This document shows, one piece after another, positions 1 through 8,242 of a stretch of 64,000 nt of DNA (positions within the stretch are counted from its first letter, which is position 1; each line of letters starts with the position of its first letter). Origin of the DNA: Spirosoma telluris. Lineage in GTDB: Bacteria > Bacteroidota > Bacteroidia > Cytophagales > Spirosomataceae. The translations under genes and the position numbers were made by a program. Location: assembly GCA_003259005.1 (NCBI GenBank), contig QLII01000001.1:4480501-4544500 (forward strand). The letters run 5' to 3'. The notes beneath the pieces were generated by a model. The model ran no database searches. It had not been told where the DNA came from and was given only the letters and a program-made list of their open reading frames with translations.

Positions 1-68
1 ATATTATAAGAAGTAAAATCAATGCGGCATTAGCATCTACAGAATCAATAGAAACTACCTAAAAATTC

Positions 69-1092
69 ATGAATCAACCGATCCGTCTGCTGGCAATAAC
101 CTTACTGATCCCGCTCAACTGCCTTGCCCAATGGCAACTGCAAGCTGTTGGCTCCGATGCCAGCTTCAGGGCAGTAAGTGTCGCCAGCCCTGATATTGCC
201 TGGATTGGTGGTACCAAAGGCACGTTTGTTCGAACAGCCGACGGGGGAAAACCTGGCAAACGGGCACTGTCCCCGATGCCCAAGCCTGCGACTTTCGCGA
301 TGTCCATGCCGTTGACGCTAAGACGGCCTACCTCATGAGTGCTGGCCCTGCGGAGAAAGGTCAGGCCAGAATTTATAAAACCGGTGATGCTGGACAAACC
401 TGGACGCTCCAGTATCAAACCCAGCAGCAGGGCGTATTCTTCGACGGAATCGACTTTTGGGACAATCAACATGGGATTGTGTTTAGCGATCCGATTGAAA
501 ACAAATGGTTTATGCTAACTACCGACGACGGTGGGAAAACCTGGAAACCAGTTTCGCCTGCTACATTACCCCTTATGGAACCGAATGAAGCGGCTTTTGC
601 GGCCAGCGGCACCAGCCTTGTCGTACATGGAAAGCGAAACGTCTGGATTGCGTCGGGCGGGGGCGCTATGGGCGTGTATTCCGCTCCAGCGACCGTGGAA
701 AGACCTGGAATGTAACGAACACCCCCTTGCCCGCTGGCGAAGCAACCGGGTTGTTTGGTATGCATTTTTTCAGTGATAAAATCGGGATGGTCGTGGGCGG
801 CAACTACAAGCAGGAGCAACAACCAGGGCCCAATGCCGCCATCACCCGCGACGGAGGTCAAACCTGGCAACTCGTTGCTCAAACCAATCCTCCTGGCCTG
901 AAAGAAGCGGTTGCCTTACTACCCGGCGATCGATTACTTACCGTTGGCCCTTCCGGAACTAGCCTGTCTGCCGACCAGGGACAAACCTGGCAGCAACTCG
1001 ATACAGAAGGATTTCATTCCATGGGTTGTGCCAAAGGCACCTGCTATGCAGTCGGCGCTAAGGGAAAAGTAGCCGTACAACAGTTTAAATAG
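69..1092 (+). CDS. YCF48/BNR-like beta-propeller exported protein, split by two apparent indels
   Basis: The three overlapping reading frames join into one protein of about 340 residues. It has an N-terminal signal peptide (ends near LNCLAQ) and repeated DGGxTW / GDAGQTW / DQGQTW motifs, typical of the YCF48 (photosystem II stability factor-like) and BNR propeller families. The first break is in the A4 run at 248-251; a fifth A restores TADGGKTW. The second is in the GGG at 670-672; a fourth G restores RVFRSSDRGKTW. Proteins of this type are secreted or periplasmic, and the molecular role of this one is not known. The two breaks fit the window-wide pattern of missing bases in runs, so I treat the gene as intact in the organism. 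Confidence 0.75.
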
Positions 1093-1168
1093 TTTTCAGG
1101 AGCGATTAAAATAGCGTGTGCCTTTCTATCGTTATTCAGCCGTGTTGAACGATTAACCACCCTCGGTT

Positions 1169-2230
1169 ATGCCAGTGAGAGCGGCTCTATCTCTATTTAT
1201 TCTTTCCGTATCAGCGGCTTTCTTTAGCCCACTATCTGCCCAGATTCCTAGTAGTCCCGGCACATTTATTTGTAGCTATACAGGTGGGAACGTTTCCCCT
1301 GATGTCCTTTGCTCACCCAAAACCTCCTCCAATGGTCACGCCGAGCGCGTTGTCGACCGGATTCTAAAGCCAATTGGTTTACTCCGTAATTTCAAAGTTA
1401 TTGAATGCTCCAATACCGACAACTGTTTCGCAACCGTTCTGAAAGGCCAGCGATTTATTGTTTACGATGGCGCTTTCATGGCACAAATTGAAGAAGAAAC
1501 CGAAACAGATTGGTCGGCGATCAGCATCATGGCGCACGAAATAGGGCACCATTTGCAGGGTCACACGATTGACGGGCGTGGGGGTCAGCCGATAAAAGAA
1601 ATTGAAGCCGATAAATTTTCGGGCTTTGTCCTGCATCAGTTAGGTGCCTCGCTGGAAGAAGCGACGATAGCGGTAAAAGCGCTGGGCAATGAACACGCTA
1701 CCCTGACGCACCCAGCTAAACCCGCCCGTATTGAAGCGATTCGAAAAGGCTGGCTGGAAGCCGAAGCCATGTATCCCAAAAGCCGGACGGCGGTAAAAAC
1801 GCCAACTGCTATGGCTCCAAAGCCAATGGCCGCCAATACCAGTTTAGCCACGACACCGTCTCGTCCGGTTGTTGCTCCCAAAGCGCCTGTTCAGCGGCCC
1901 GGCACTCGAACGACCGTTGGTTGTGTTTCAGGCGATTGTCAGGATGGAACAGGCGTATTTGTTTACCCAACCCTCGAACGATACGCGGGTGAGTTTGAAG
2001 AAGGCGACAAGCATGGCGAAGGCACCGAATATTACGCCGATGGCAAAGTGAAATACAAAGGAAATTTCCGGGATAATCTCCGTTCTGACTATGGGGTGTA
2101 TTATTATCGCAATGGCGATAAATACGCAGGTTGGTTCCAGAATAATGTTCCCAACGGAAAGGGAACCTACTATTTCGCGGATGGTGATAAAATCGCGGCT
2201 ACATTCAGAAATGGGCAGCCCGTGCAATAA
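1169..2230 (+). CDS. Secreted M48-like zinc metalloprotease with C-terminal MORN repeats
   Basis: 353 residues. A signal peptide (about residues 1-25) is followed by a protease-like domain with the HEXXH-type motif HEIGH at residues 123-127 and a downstream KEIEADKF segment (about 143-150) that should give the third zinc ligand, as in M48 peptidases. A low-complexity Ala/Pro/Lys linker (about 200-250) leads to a C-terminal set of MORN-like repeats (YAGEF, YKGNF, YAGWF). MORN repeats bind lipid or act as scaffolds in other proteins; fused to an exported protease they may anchor or position it, which is inference. It stands alone, with a strong hairpin terminator just downstream. Confidence 0.75.
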   Translation: MPVRAALSLFILSVSAAFFSPLSAQIPSSPGTFICSYTGGNVSPDVLCSPKTSSNGHAERVVDRILKPIGLLRNFKVIECSNTDNCFATVLKGQRFIVYDGAFMAQIEEETETDWSAISIMAHEIGHHLQGHTIDGRGGQPIKEIEADKFSGFVLHQLGASLEEATIAVKALGNEHATLTHPAKPARIEAIRKGWLEAEAMYPKSRTAVKTPTAMAPKPMAANTSLATTPSRPVVAPKAPVQRPGTRTTVGCVSGDCQDGTGVFVYPTLERYAGEFEEGDKHGEGTEYYADGKVKYKGNFRDNLRSDYGVYYYRNGDKYAGWFQNNVPNGKGTYYFADGDKIAATFRNGQPVQ

Positions 2231-2234
2231 GCAA

Positions 2235-2268
2235 AAAGGCTGAATGAGGGATTGCCCATTCAGCCTTT
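2235..2268. terminator. Hairpin terminator between convergent genes
   Basis: A perfect 12-bp stem (AAAGGCTGAATG / CATTCAGCCTTT) with a 10-base loop lies between the stop codons of the convergent metalloprotease and coiled-coil genes, so it can serve both directions. Confidence 0.75.
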
Positions 2269-2289
2269 CTTAGTTATTTAATCAAATTT

Positions 2290-2844
2290 CTATGTCAATC
2301 GATCTTGAAGAAGAGTGACGATTTGGTCGAATCGTTGATTCATTTCCACTCGTAGCGTATCCACCTTACCATCAACACTGGCTATTTCCTGACGGAGGTT
2401 GACTTCAATATTGGTAAGCTTAGCATCAACATTAGCGATCTCCTGGCGCAGGTTAACTTCAACACCAGTAATTTCCTGACGAAGGTTAACTTCAACACTA
2501 GTAATCTCCTGACGAAGGTTAACTTCAACAGCAGTAATTTCCTGGCGAAGATTGACTTCAACACCAGTAATCTCCTGGAGAAGATTGACTTCAACACCAG
2601 TAATCTCCTGGCGAAGATTAACTTCAACACTAGTAATCTCCTGACGCACGCTGGAGAATCCTTCCTGAACATTAATAGTCAGGTCAGCTAAGCCAGTGGC
2701 AATCACATTGACATTCTTTTCGAGGCCAGGTATCTTGGATACCTCATTAATAATCTGGCCATTGCCTTCAATCAGGCGATCAACCTTCTGAAGTACATCA
2801 GCCACTATTGGCTCCAACTGGTTAAGGCGTTTGTCCGGTGTCAT
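2290..2844 (-). CDS. Hypothetical coiled-coil protein with 11-residue repeats
   Basis: About 184 residues from the ATG at 2844. Upstream in-frame starts would be TTG only, so ATG is preferred. The N-terminal part (LNQLEPIVADVLQKVDRL) is amphipathic helical. The middle consists of near-identical 11-residue units of the type RQEIT(S/G/A)VEVNL, six in a row followed by degenerate ones, and the C-terminus ends in another helix. An 11-residue (hendecad) period is a known coiled-coil geometry, so a long rod or oligomer is expected. No enzyme motif or membrane segment is seen. Function unknown. Confidence 0.65.
   Translation of the reverse strand: MTPDKRLNQLEPIVADVLQKVDRLIEGNGQIINEVSKIPGLEKNVNVIATGLADLTINVQEGFSSVRQEITSVEVNLRQEITGVEVNLLQEITGVEVNLRQEITAVEVNLRQEITSVEVNLRQEITGVEVNLRQEIANVDAKLTNIEVNLRQEIASVDGKVDTLRVEMNQRFDQIVTLLQDRLT
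2362..2646 (-). repeat. Tandem 33-bp coding repeats (hendecad units)
   Basis: About eight 33-bp units encode RQEIT-x-VEVNL-like segments. Neighbouring units differ mostly at one Ser/Gly/Ala codon and at silent positions, pointing to recent expansion by slippage or unequal recombination. The copy number probably varies between strains. Confidence 0.85.
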
Positions 2845-2926
2845 ACGGGCAAATGTAAGCAAATATCAGATTAAAATATACAAACCAACTACTCTTTTCA
2901 CTGTATGATGAAAATAAATAGCTGTA

Positions 2927-4180
2927 CTAAAACGCCGAAATCGTCTTCTCGATAATATCACACGCTTCGTGCATTTGGGCTTCATTAATCACAAGCGGGG
3001 GAGCAAACCGGATTTTATCGCCGTGGGTTGGTTTCGTAAGCAGACCATTATCTTTTAGTTTCAGGCAGATTTCCCAGGCGGTTTCATCACCCAGGTCAGG
3101 ACGTTCTGTAATGACAATAGCGTTGAGCAATCCTTTTCCCCGCACCGACTTAACGAGTTCTGTTTTCTGACTTAAGGCAGTCATGCGGGCACGAAAAATT
3201 TCACCCATCGCAGCCGCATTCTCAGTCAACTTCTCATCCTCGACCACCCGAAGCGCTTCCATCGTTACAACGCAGGCGAGGGGATTGCCGCCATAGGTTG
3301 ACCCATGTTCACCAGGTTTAATAGTCAGCATGACTTCGTCAGACGTCATTACGGCTGATACGGGCATGGTTCCGCCTGAGAGGGCTTTTCCTAATACAAG
3401 CAAATCAGGTTTGACTCCTTCGTGATCGCAGGCGATGCGTTTACCCGTACGTCCAATACCTGTCTGTACTTCATCGGCGATGAATAAGACGTTGTATTTT
3501 GTACATAAATCACGCACACCTCTCAGATAGCCTTCGTGCGGAACGACAACACCTGCTTCGCCCTGAATTGGTTCAACCATGAACCCGGCAATGTTGGGGT
3601 CACTTTTGAATGTATCCTCCAGCGCGTTGAGGTCATCGTAAGGAATGACAATATAACCTGGCAACAAGGGGCCAAAATCATTGGTGCTGCTAGGATCTGT
3701 TGATGACGAGATAGCCGCCAGGGTCCGTCCCCAGAAGTTTCCGGCAGCAAACACTACTTTAGCCTGATTTTGCGGAATGCCTTTGACTTTATAAGCCCAC
3801 TTGCGCGTGAGCTTAAGCGCTGTTTCGCCCCCTTCGGCACCCGAGTTCATGAGTAAGGCTTTGTCGAATCCGAAATATTCGCAGAGAAATTTCTCGCAAA
3901 GGCCAGTTTTGTCATTATAAAAAGCCCGTGACGTCAGGGTCAAGCGCTGGGCCTGCTGAATCATGGCGTTAATGATACGCGGGTGGCAATGCCCCTGGCT
4001 AACCGCACTGTAAGCCGACAGGAAATCAAAATAGCGTTTATCGTCTACATCCCAAACGAAGACACCTTCGCCCCGGGTTAATACCGCCGGAATGGGATGA
4101 TAATTGTGGGCCCCGTAGTGCCACTCCAACTCCATAGCCTTATCAGCAGCGGAGATCGATTTTGTTGGTTCGATTATCAT
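2927..4180 (-). CDS. rocD: Ornithine aminotransferase
   Basis: 417 residues, the usual length of class-III ornithine-oxo-acid transaminases. The enzyme moves the delta-amino group of ornithine to 2-oxoglutarate, giving glutamate semialdehyde (pyrroline-5-carboxylate) and glutamate, linking arginine and proline metabolism in the cytoplasm. Visible motifs: SGAEGGETALK (PLP phosphate region, about 113-123), VEPIQGEAG (about 202-210), LFIADEVQTGIGRTG (about 232-246, with the cofactor-binding Asp) and the PLP lysine in LGKALSGG, at about K265. The reading frame is intact. It is read as a single gene toward the coiled-coil gene. Confidence 0.93.
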   Translation of the reverse strand: MIIEPTKSISAADKAMELEWHYGAHNYHPIPAVLTRGEGVFVWDVDDKRYFDFLSAYSAVSQGHCHPRIINAMIQQAQRLTLTSRAFYNDKTGLCEKFLCEYFGFDKALLMNSGAEGGETALKLTRKWAYKVKGIPQNQAKVVFAAGNFWGRTLAAISSSTDPSSTNDFGPLLPGYIVIPYDDLNALEDTFKSDPNIAGFMVEPIQGEAGVVVPHEGYLRGVRDLCTKYNVLFIADEVQTGIGRTGKRIACDHEGVKPDLLVLGKALSGGTMPVSAVMTSDEVMLTIKPGEHGSTYGGNPLACVVTMEALRVVEDEKLTENAAAMGEIFRARMTALSQKTELVKSVRGKGLLNAIVITERPDLGDETAWEICLKLKDNGLLTKPTHGDKIRFAPPLVINEAQMHEACDIIEKTISAF

Positions 4181-4269
4181 AATAAGAAGCGGTTAAAATC
4201 TGCAACCAATTGGTCAACCCGACCGTTTGTTTTCAAAAATACGGCTTCTTCGACAGACGCCCAAACACG

Positions 4270-4439
4270 ATGAGATCTCAACCGCCTAAGAAAAAAATAC
4301 CCCATTTAGCGGATGACGACTATTACTACACCCCGAAGGCTATGTAGTTTTTACGGCTAGTTATCACCTTAAACGAGGGTATTGCTGCCAGAATGGATGC
4401 CGCCATTGCCCCTATGGATTCAAAAAAAAGAAAGAATGA
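4270..4439 (+). CDS. Small DUF5522-type cysteine-rich protein, split by one apparent indel
   Basis: About 56 residues. From ATG 4270 the frame runs to DYYYTP; one extra G near 4335 then gives EGYVVFTASYHLKRGYC, CQNGCRHCPYGF and a stop at 4437-4439. The pattern (Asp/Tyr-rich start, FT-x-x-YHLKRGYCC, CRHCPYGF) is the signature of the DUF5522 family, common in Bacteroidota and of unknown function. The clustered Cys and His suggest metal binding, which is inference. It sits between rocD and rpmB; because of the frame break neither half is long enough to be noticed as an ORF. Confidence 0.75.
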
Positions 4440-4499
4440 CTTGCAGATTATGAATTATTTAGCGAATTTTGCGCCCTCATACGGAAAACGAGTACGGTA

Positions 4500-4739
4500 A
4501 TGGCCAGAGTTTGTCAAATCACAGGAAAGCGCACACGCACGGGGAACAACGTTTCTCACGCTAATAATAAAACAAAACGTAAATTCTTCCCGAACCTGCA
4601 AAAGAAGCGGTTCTTCGTTGAATCAACCGGCGAATGGATTACGTTGAAAGTGGCTACATCGGCCATTAAAACCATCAACAAAAACGGTCTGGAAGCTACG
4701 CTTCAGAAGGCTTACGAGCGCGGTACCCTGTCGCTCTAG
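4500..4739 (+). CDS. rpmB: 50S ribosomal protein L28
   Basis: 79 residues. The protein begins MARVCQITGKRTRTGNNVSH and carries the L28 hallmarks: N-terminal Cys followed by a TGK segment, NKTKRKFFPNLQ, and a basic helical C-terminal half ending KAYERG. Length and sequence match Bacteroidota L28. It is a component of the large ribosomal subunit. A rho-independent terminator follows directly, so it is transcribed alone or with the DUF5522 gene upstream (60-bp gap). Confidence 0.95.
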   Translation: MARVCQITGKRTRTGNNVSHANNKTKRKFFPNLQKKRFFVESTGEWITLKVATSAIKTINKNGLEATLQKAYERGTLSL

Positions 4740-4761
4740 TCGTTCGCAGAATAGTTCATCG

Positions 4762-4790
4762 AGCCTCTTCCGGTAAGGAGGAGGCTTTTT
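4762..4790 (+). terminator. Rho-independent terminator after rpmB
   Basis: A stem AGCCTCTTCC / GGAGGAGGCT (one G-T pair) with a 4-5 base loop is followed by TTTTT, 20 bases after the rpmB stop. Confidence 0.85.
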
Positions 4791-4884
4791 GTGTTTTCTT
4801 TAAGTCGATAGTCAACAGTTGTCAGTCACGAGTACACTGGCACGGGTCTAGCGACTATTGACTGACTACTAACGACTATTACCC

Positions 4885-5607
4885 ATGAAACTAACCTTTG
4901 AAGACCTCATTGTTTTTGAGAATGAGGACTATATACTGATTAACAAGCCACCTCATGTAGCCTCGCTTGATGAACGGACACCCGACCGCGGTGGCCAAAG
5001 CATTGTGCGAATGGCTAAGGCCTACTATGCTGATGCTCAGCTTGGCCATCGGCTGGATAAGGAAACGTCAGGTATTCTGGCGATTGCTAAAAATCCGGAG
5101 GCTTACCGACATCTGGCCATGCAGTTTGAGCACCGTGAGGTCACGAAACGCTACCACGCGGTAACGAATGGCGTGCATAATTTCGAGGGCATTTCGGTAT
5201 ACCTGCCCATTTCGCCAATCAAGGATGGAACTGCCGTTCGGATTGACCGTGAAAAGGGTAAAGTAGCCGAAACGATTTTCAATACCCTGCAAGCGTATCG
5301 AACAACGACGCTGGTGGAGTGTATGCCCGTAACGGGCCGGATGCACCAGATTCGCGTGCATTTGATGTGCCTGAAAGCGCCCATTGTCAACGATGCGACC
5401 TATGGCGGGAAGCCGGTCTATCTATCGGAGGTAAAGCGTAAATTCAATTTAAAGGAAGGCACGGAAGAACTCCCCCTGATTCACCGGGTTGCCCTTCATG
5501 CTTACTCACTGACATTCACGCTATTGGACGGCGAAGAACAGACCTTTATCGCTCCCTACCCTAAGGACTTTGGCGTACTGGTCAAGCAATTGGAGAAGTT
5601 TGCCTAA
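4885..5607 (+). CDS. RluA-family rRNA pseudouridine synthase
   Basis: 240 residues. It converts specific uridines in ribosomal RNA to pseudouridine in the cytoplasm. The catalytic motif HRLDKETSG is present with the nucleophilic Asp at about residue 58. Further family blocks are the early INKPPH motif, KRYHAV, and the later VTGRMHQIRVHL motif near residues 147-158. There is no N-terminal S4 domain, as in the shorter RluA-type members. Which uridine is modified cannot be told from the sequence. It is a single gene followed by a long hairpin. Confidence 0.9.
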   Translation: MKLTFEDLIVFENEDYILINKPPHVASLDERTPDRGGQSIVRMAKAYYADAQLGHRLDKETSGILAIAKNPEAYRHLAMQFEHREVTKRYHAVTNGVHNFEGISVYLPISPIKDGTAVRIDREKGKVAETIFNTLQAYRTTTLVECMPVTGRMHQIRVHLMCLKAPIVNDATYGGKPVYLSEVKRKFNLKEGTEELPLIHRVALHAYSLTFTLLDGEEQTFIAPYPKDFGVLVKQLEKFA

Positions 5608-5611
5608 AGGG

Positions 5612-5690
5612 AGTGAAGAATGTAGAATGAAAAGTGAAGAATATTTTGTTGTAAAAGTCATTCTTCACTTTTCATTCTACATTCTTCACT
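5612..5690. repeat. Perfect 31-bp inverted repeat, hairpin after the pseudouridine synthase gene
   Basis: Arms 5612-5642 and 5660-5690 are exact reverse complements. The arm itself is built from degenerate internal repeats of the type GAATGTAGAATGAAAAG. It can act as a terminator and resembles the imperfect hairpin at 14377-14480. Confidence 0.85.
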
Positions 5691-5696
5691 GAAATT

Positions 5697-5737
5697 AAAT
5701 CTCCGTTCCTTCCTCAATTGGTTCGGGAATGTGGTGG
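5697..5737 (-). repeat. Left copy of a 41-bp direct repeat (3' end of an RND pump gene)
   Basis: Identical to 11190-11230. On the minus strand it encodes the last residues HHIPEPIEEGTEI, then TAA, but no pump gene is attached. Homology may extend weakly to about 5762, where the minus strand reads YIRKRFRTQS in place of YIVNRRRPR in the intact gene. It marks the left edge of the inserted AT-rich segment. Confidence 0.9.
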
Positions 5738-5766
5738 GATTGGGTGCGGAACCGTTTACGGATATA

Positions 5767-6342
5767 TCATTCTTGTAGCAAATTCGCAAGTCTACGGGCT
5801 GTGATTGCAAGTCCAGCCTTCCCTAGGGTCTGGATGACTTCTTGGTCGGTCTTTGGTGGATTTTTGAGGTTCGCCACCTGCGCATGAAAGGCTTGGATAA
5901 CTACTTCAGGATTCAATTCAAGAAGATACGTGATAAAATCATCTGGATGCTGCGCTTCTACATCGTACTGACTCAAATAATCATTGGGAAAATCTTTAAG
6001 ATTAGCCGTCACTATGATATGAGCCTGCCCCCGAATGGCAGCCGCCAGAATATGACGGTCGTCTAGATCGGGTAGATTAATTCCATTAATCAGGGCTTCA
6101 TAATAATGCACGGTTGCATCTGGAAAAGCCCCGTTCATAGCCTTGGTTGTCCGTAGAAGTTGGGCGACAGTTAAGTCGGGGCGATTGAGCAACAAATTTC
6201 GAGTCCATTCCTCGTGAATTCTATCCGTCCATTTAGGCATATATAATCCGGCATCCGCCAAGTGAAGCAACAGATCACGTATTGGGGCCGGATAAAGTAC
6301 GCAGGCATCCAGCAAGGCTGTGAGCTTTGAAACCTGAATCAT
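5767..6342 (-). CDS. PIN-domain toxin (putative ribonuclease)
   Basis: 191 residues. The PIN fold acidic set is visible: D12 in LLDACVLYP, E44/E45 in HEEWTRN, the DLDDRHILAAA motif at about 92-100, and TANLKDFP near 113-119. PIN toxins are Mg-dependent RNases that cleave RNA when not held by an antitoxin. The start codon overlaps the end of the upstream HTH gene by four bases, the usual coupling of a toxin-antitoxin pair. It lies at the left end of the inserted segment. The RNA target is unknown. Confidence 0.82.
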   Translation of the reverse strand: MIQVSKLTALLDACVLYPAPIRDLLLHLADAGLYMPKWTDRIHEEWTRNLLLNRPDLTVAQLLRTTKAMNGAFPDATVHYYEALINGINLPDLDDRHILAAAIRGQAHIIVTANLKDFPNDYLSQYDVEAQHPDDFITYLLELNPEVVIQAFHAQVANLKNPPKTDQEVIQTLGKAGLAITARRLANLLQE

Positions 6343-6788
6343 TCGTAACCCAGATTAAGCTCCTGTGCCTGTTGGGTTAAAAACTGTAAATTTTCTTTTC
6401 GCGTCTCCTTTTGATGGTTTGCATAAACCAGTACGTCTTCCAGTAACATACGCCGGTGGCTCCCAACCTTCTTAAACGGAATAATTCCTTCTTCCAGTAA
6501 TTTGACTACATGTGGTCGTGACACATTCAGGATGCCAGCCGCCTGTTGCGTACTAATCTCCGAATCGGACGGAATAAGGGAAATTGCCTTTCCCTGCGCC
6601 ATACTGGAAAGGATAACTGCCAACAGATGCAGTGCTTTATCTGGTATAGTGATTGACAATGAATTAGCCTGTATCTGAATACCTCCTTGTTCCAGCCCTT
6701 TCTTAGCAATCGCCTTCGTAAACAACGGAAGCGATTCGAGCGCTAGCTGCTGATCCTGTAATGTTGGTCTTTCAACAACGGCCTCCAT
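6339..6788 (-). CDS. HTH antitoxin partner of the PIN toxin
   Basis: 149 residues. The C-terminal half has an excisionase/MerR-type helix-turn-helix: STQQAAGILNVSRPHVVKLLEEG followed by IPFKKVGSHRRML, about residues 84-120. The N-terminal half (QLALESLPLFTKAIA) is helical and has no recognised domain. HTH proteins of this kind paired with a PIN gene are antitoxins that also repress their own operon. The gene precedes the toxin with a 4-base overlap. The Xis-like fold could also suggest a recombination directionality factor, but the tight coupling to the PIN gene favours antitoxin. Confidence 0.78.
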   Translation of the reverse strand: MEAVVERPTLQDQQLALESLPLFTKAIAKKGLEQGGIQIQANSLSITIPDKALHLLAVILSSMAQGKAISLIPSDSEISTQQAAGILNVSRPHVVKLLEEGIIPFKKVGSHRRMLLEDVLVYANHQKETRKENLQFLTQQAQELNLGYE

Positions 6789-6807
6789 AGCTTCTATAAA
6801 CTTTGTA

Positions 6808-6838
6808 CAAGTATAGTAAACGAAATAAACGAAACAAA
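6808..6838 (-). promoter_or_regulatory. Bacteroidota-type promoter of the toxin-antitoxin operon with tandem operator-like repeats
   Basis: On the minus strand a TTTG box is separated by exactly 19 bases from TATACTTG, a near match to the TTTG-N19-TAnnTTTG consensus, 20 bases upstream of the antitoxin ATG. The spacer contains two AAACGAAA-like direct repeats (6818-6835), a plausible operator for the antitoxin. Confidence 0.65.
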
Positions 6839-7028
6839 GTTCCTCACTCTGTAGCTATAGTGATATTTGTTTCCTTCATCGCCGTCCCATTCTATTCCTT
6901 TGGCAACTGGGGCGTTTACACGTTTAAGGTATAAGAACGGTATGAGAAACTTTTTTTACCGTTAAAAGAAAGAGTACAGAGAGTTTACTAATATACTTAT
7001 CCTAAGCGACTTACTAAATAATATGTTC

Positions 7029-7036
7029 TATATTTG
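7029..7036 (+). promoter_or_regulatory. TAnnTTTG box upstream of the ABC-3C operon
   Basis: TATATTTG matches the Bacteroidota -7 element and lies 33 bases before the first ABC-3C gene. A convincing -33 element is not seen. Confidence 0.5.
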
Positions 7037-7068
7037 AGAATTACAGGATACATATAAAATAAAAAGGT

Positions 7069-8232
7069 ATGCGTAGTCAATTCTCTGCACAAGAACCATC
7101 ACTTGGATATCACTACCAGATTCGCTACGCTTTATATCTTCTATTAAAAGCAAAGGAAAAAAACGACCCCTTTATTAAACTTGAAAATCTTGACGATGTA
7201 GAAGTTGGCGCTATAAATGAAATAGAACTTTATCAGACCAAATTTCATAAAAATAAGATTGCAAACTTAACAGATGCTAGCGTTGATATCTGGAAAACTA
7301 TTCGTGTGTGGAGCGAAATAATTATTAATGAAACTATTGATGTAGATAGTGCTATACTTGTATTAGTAACAACATCTGAAACTTCTCCAAATTCTATTCT
7401 ATACGAATTAACTGAAAACAGAACGGGGAGTAAAACAATTTTAGATATTATCAAAAAACTTAATGAAGTAGCTAGTACTTCAACAAATAGAGAATTGAAA
7501 GAGGCTTTTGAGGTTTACAAAAAGCTTAAGGATGAACAAAAAGAAAAACTAGTTAAAAGTATTTATATAAGAGATAGAGCTTTAGGCTTTGATGAATTGA
7601 AAAGAAAAATCACTGATGAAATAAAAATATTTTTGCTTCCAGAACAACTTGAAAGCGCTTTTCAAGATTTACAGGGATGGTGGTATGAACAATGTATCCA
7701 ACACTTAGAAAATTCAAAAGATAAAATAACTTACCAAGAGGTTTGTAATTTTATTAGGTATTTTATCGACAAGCAAAAATCTGACAATTTACAAGTAGAT
7801 ATGAATATAGCTCAAGCAGAAATAAGTGAAGAAGATTATAATGAAATGAGTTTTGTTAAACAGTTAAAAGAAATAAATTTAGGCAAACATTCTATAACAC
7901 AAGCAAAACGCGATTACTATAGAGCAAATGAGCAACGATCTAAATGGATAAGAGAGCAATTGCTAAATCCGCAAGAAGAAATTGACTATGATTTTAAATT
8001 AAAGGATGATTGGCAGGGTAAATTTGCTTTTTTACAAGATGAAATTGAAAGTGAAGCAAATGAAATTGTTAAAGAGAAGTGTCTCCATTTTTATACAAGC
8101 TATTATGGAACAAGTTATCCGAATATTTTCATCCGCCCAAGAGTTACAGATATTTTTGTTGTAAAAGGAAGTTGTCAAATGCTTGCAGACAAAAAGGATA
8201 TTGCTTGGCATCCCAATTATTTGAAAATTTAA
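7069..8232 (+). CDS. ABC-3C system effector protein with nuclease-like N-terminus
   Basis: 387 residues, first of three tightly spaced genes. The N-terminus (SLGYHYQIRYALYLLL, then LENLDDVEV at 39-47 and YQTKFH at 55-60) has the glutamate/aspartate and Q-x-K pattern of DUF4297/Cap4-type PD-(D/E)xK nucleases; this is motif reading, not a search result. The rest is helical and charged, with a C-terminal part typical of ABC-three-component CTD proteins. In predicted ABC-3C conflict systems this component is the DNA-degrading effector controlled by the ATPase and middle component. Its base composition is far more A/T-rich than neighbouring host genes, a sign of transfer. Confidence 0.72.
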   Translation: MRSQFSAQEPSLGYHYQIRYALYLLLKAKEKNDPFIKLENLDDVEVGAINEIELYQTKFHKNKIANLTDASVDIWKTIRVWSEIIINETIDVDSAILVLVTTSETSPNSILYELTENRTGSKTILDIIKKLNEVASTSTNRELKEAFEVYKKLKDEQKEKLVKSIYIRDRALGFDELKRKITDEIKIFLLPEQLESAFQDLQGWWYEQCIQHLENSKDKITYQEVCNFIRYFIDKQKSDNLQVDMNIAQAEISEEDYNEMSFVKQLKEINLGKHSITQAKRDYYRANEQRSKWIREQLLNPQEEIDYDFKLKDDWQGKFAFLQDEIESEANEIVKEKCLHFYTSYYGTSYPNIFIRPRVTDIFVVKGSCQMLADKKDIAWHPNYLKI

Positions 8233-8242
8233 CACTTTTTCT

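Noticed and set aside
466..882. 138-codon minus-strand ORF over the YCF48-like gene
   Set aside because: Shadow of the DGGxTW repeat gene; no motif or ribosome site.
2362..2646. Regular 33-bp repeats resembling a CRISPR array
   Set aside because: There are no unique spacers; the units are contiguous and in frame, encoding an 11-residue coiled-coil repeat. No cas genes nearby.
6339..6788. HTH protein read as an excisionase for the insert
   Set aside because: Its fold is Xis-like, but the four-base overlap with the PIN toxin and the shared promoter fit an antitoxin better, and no integrase is present.
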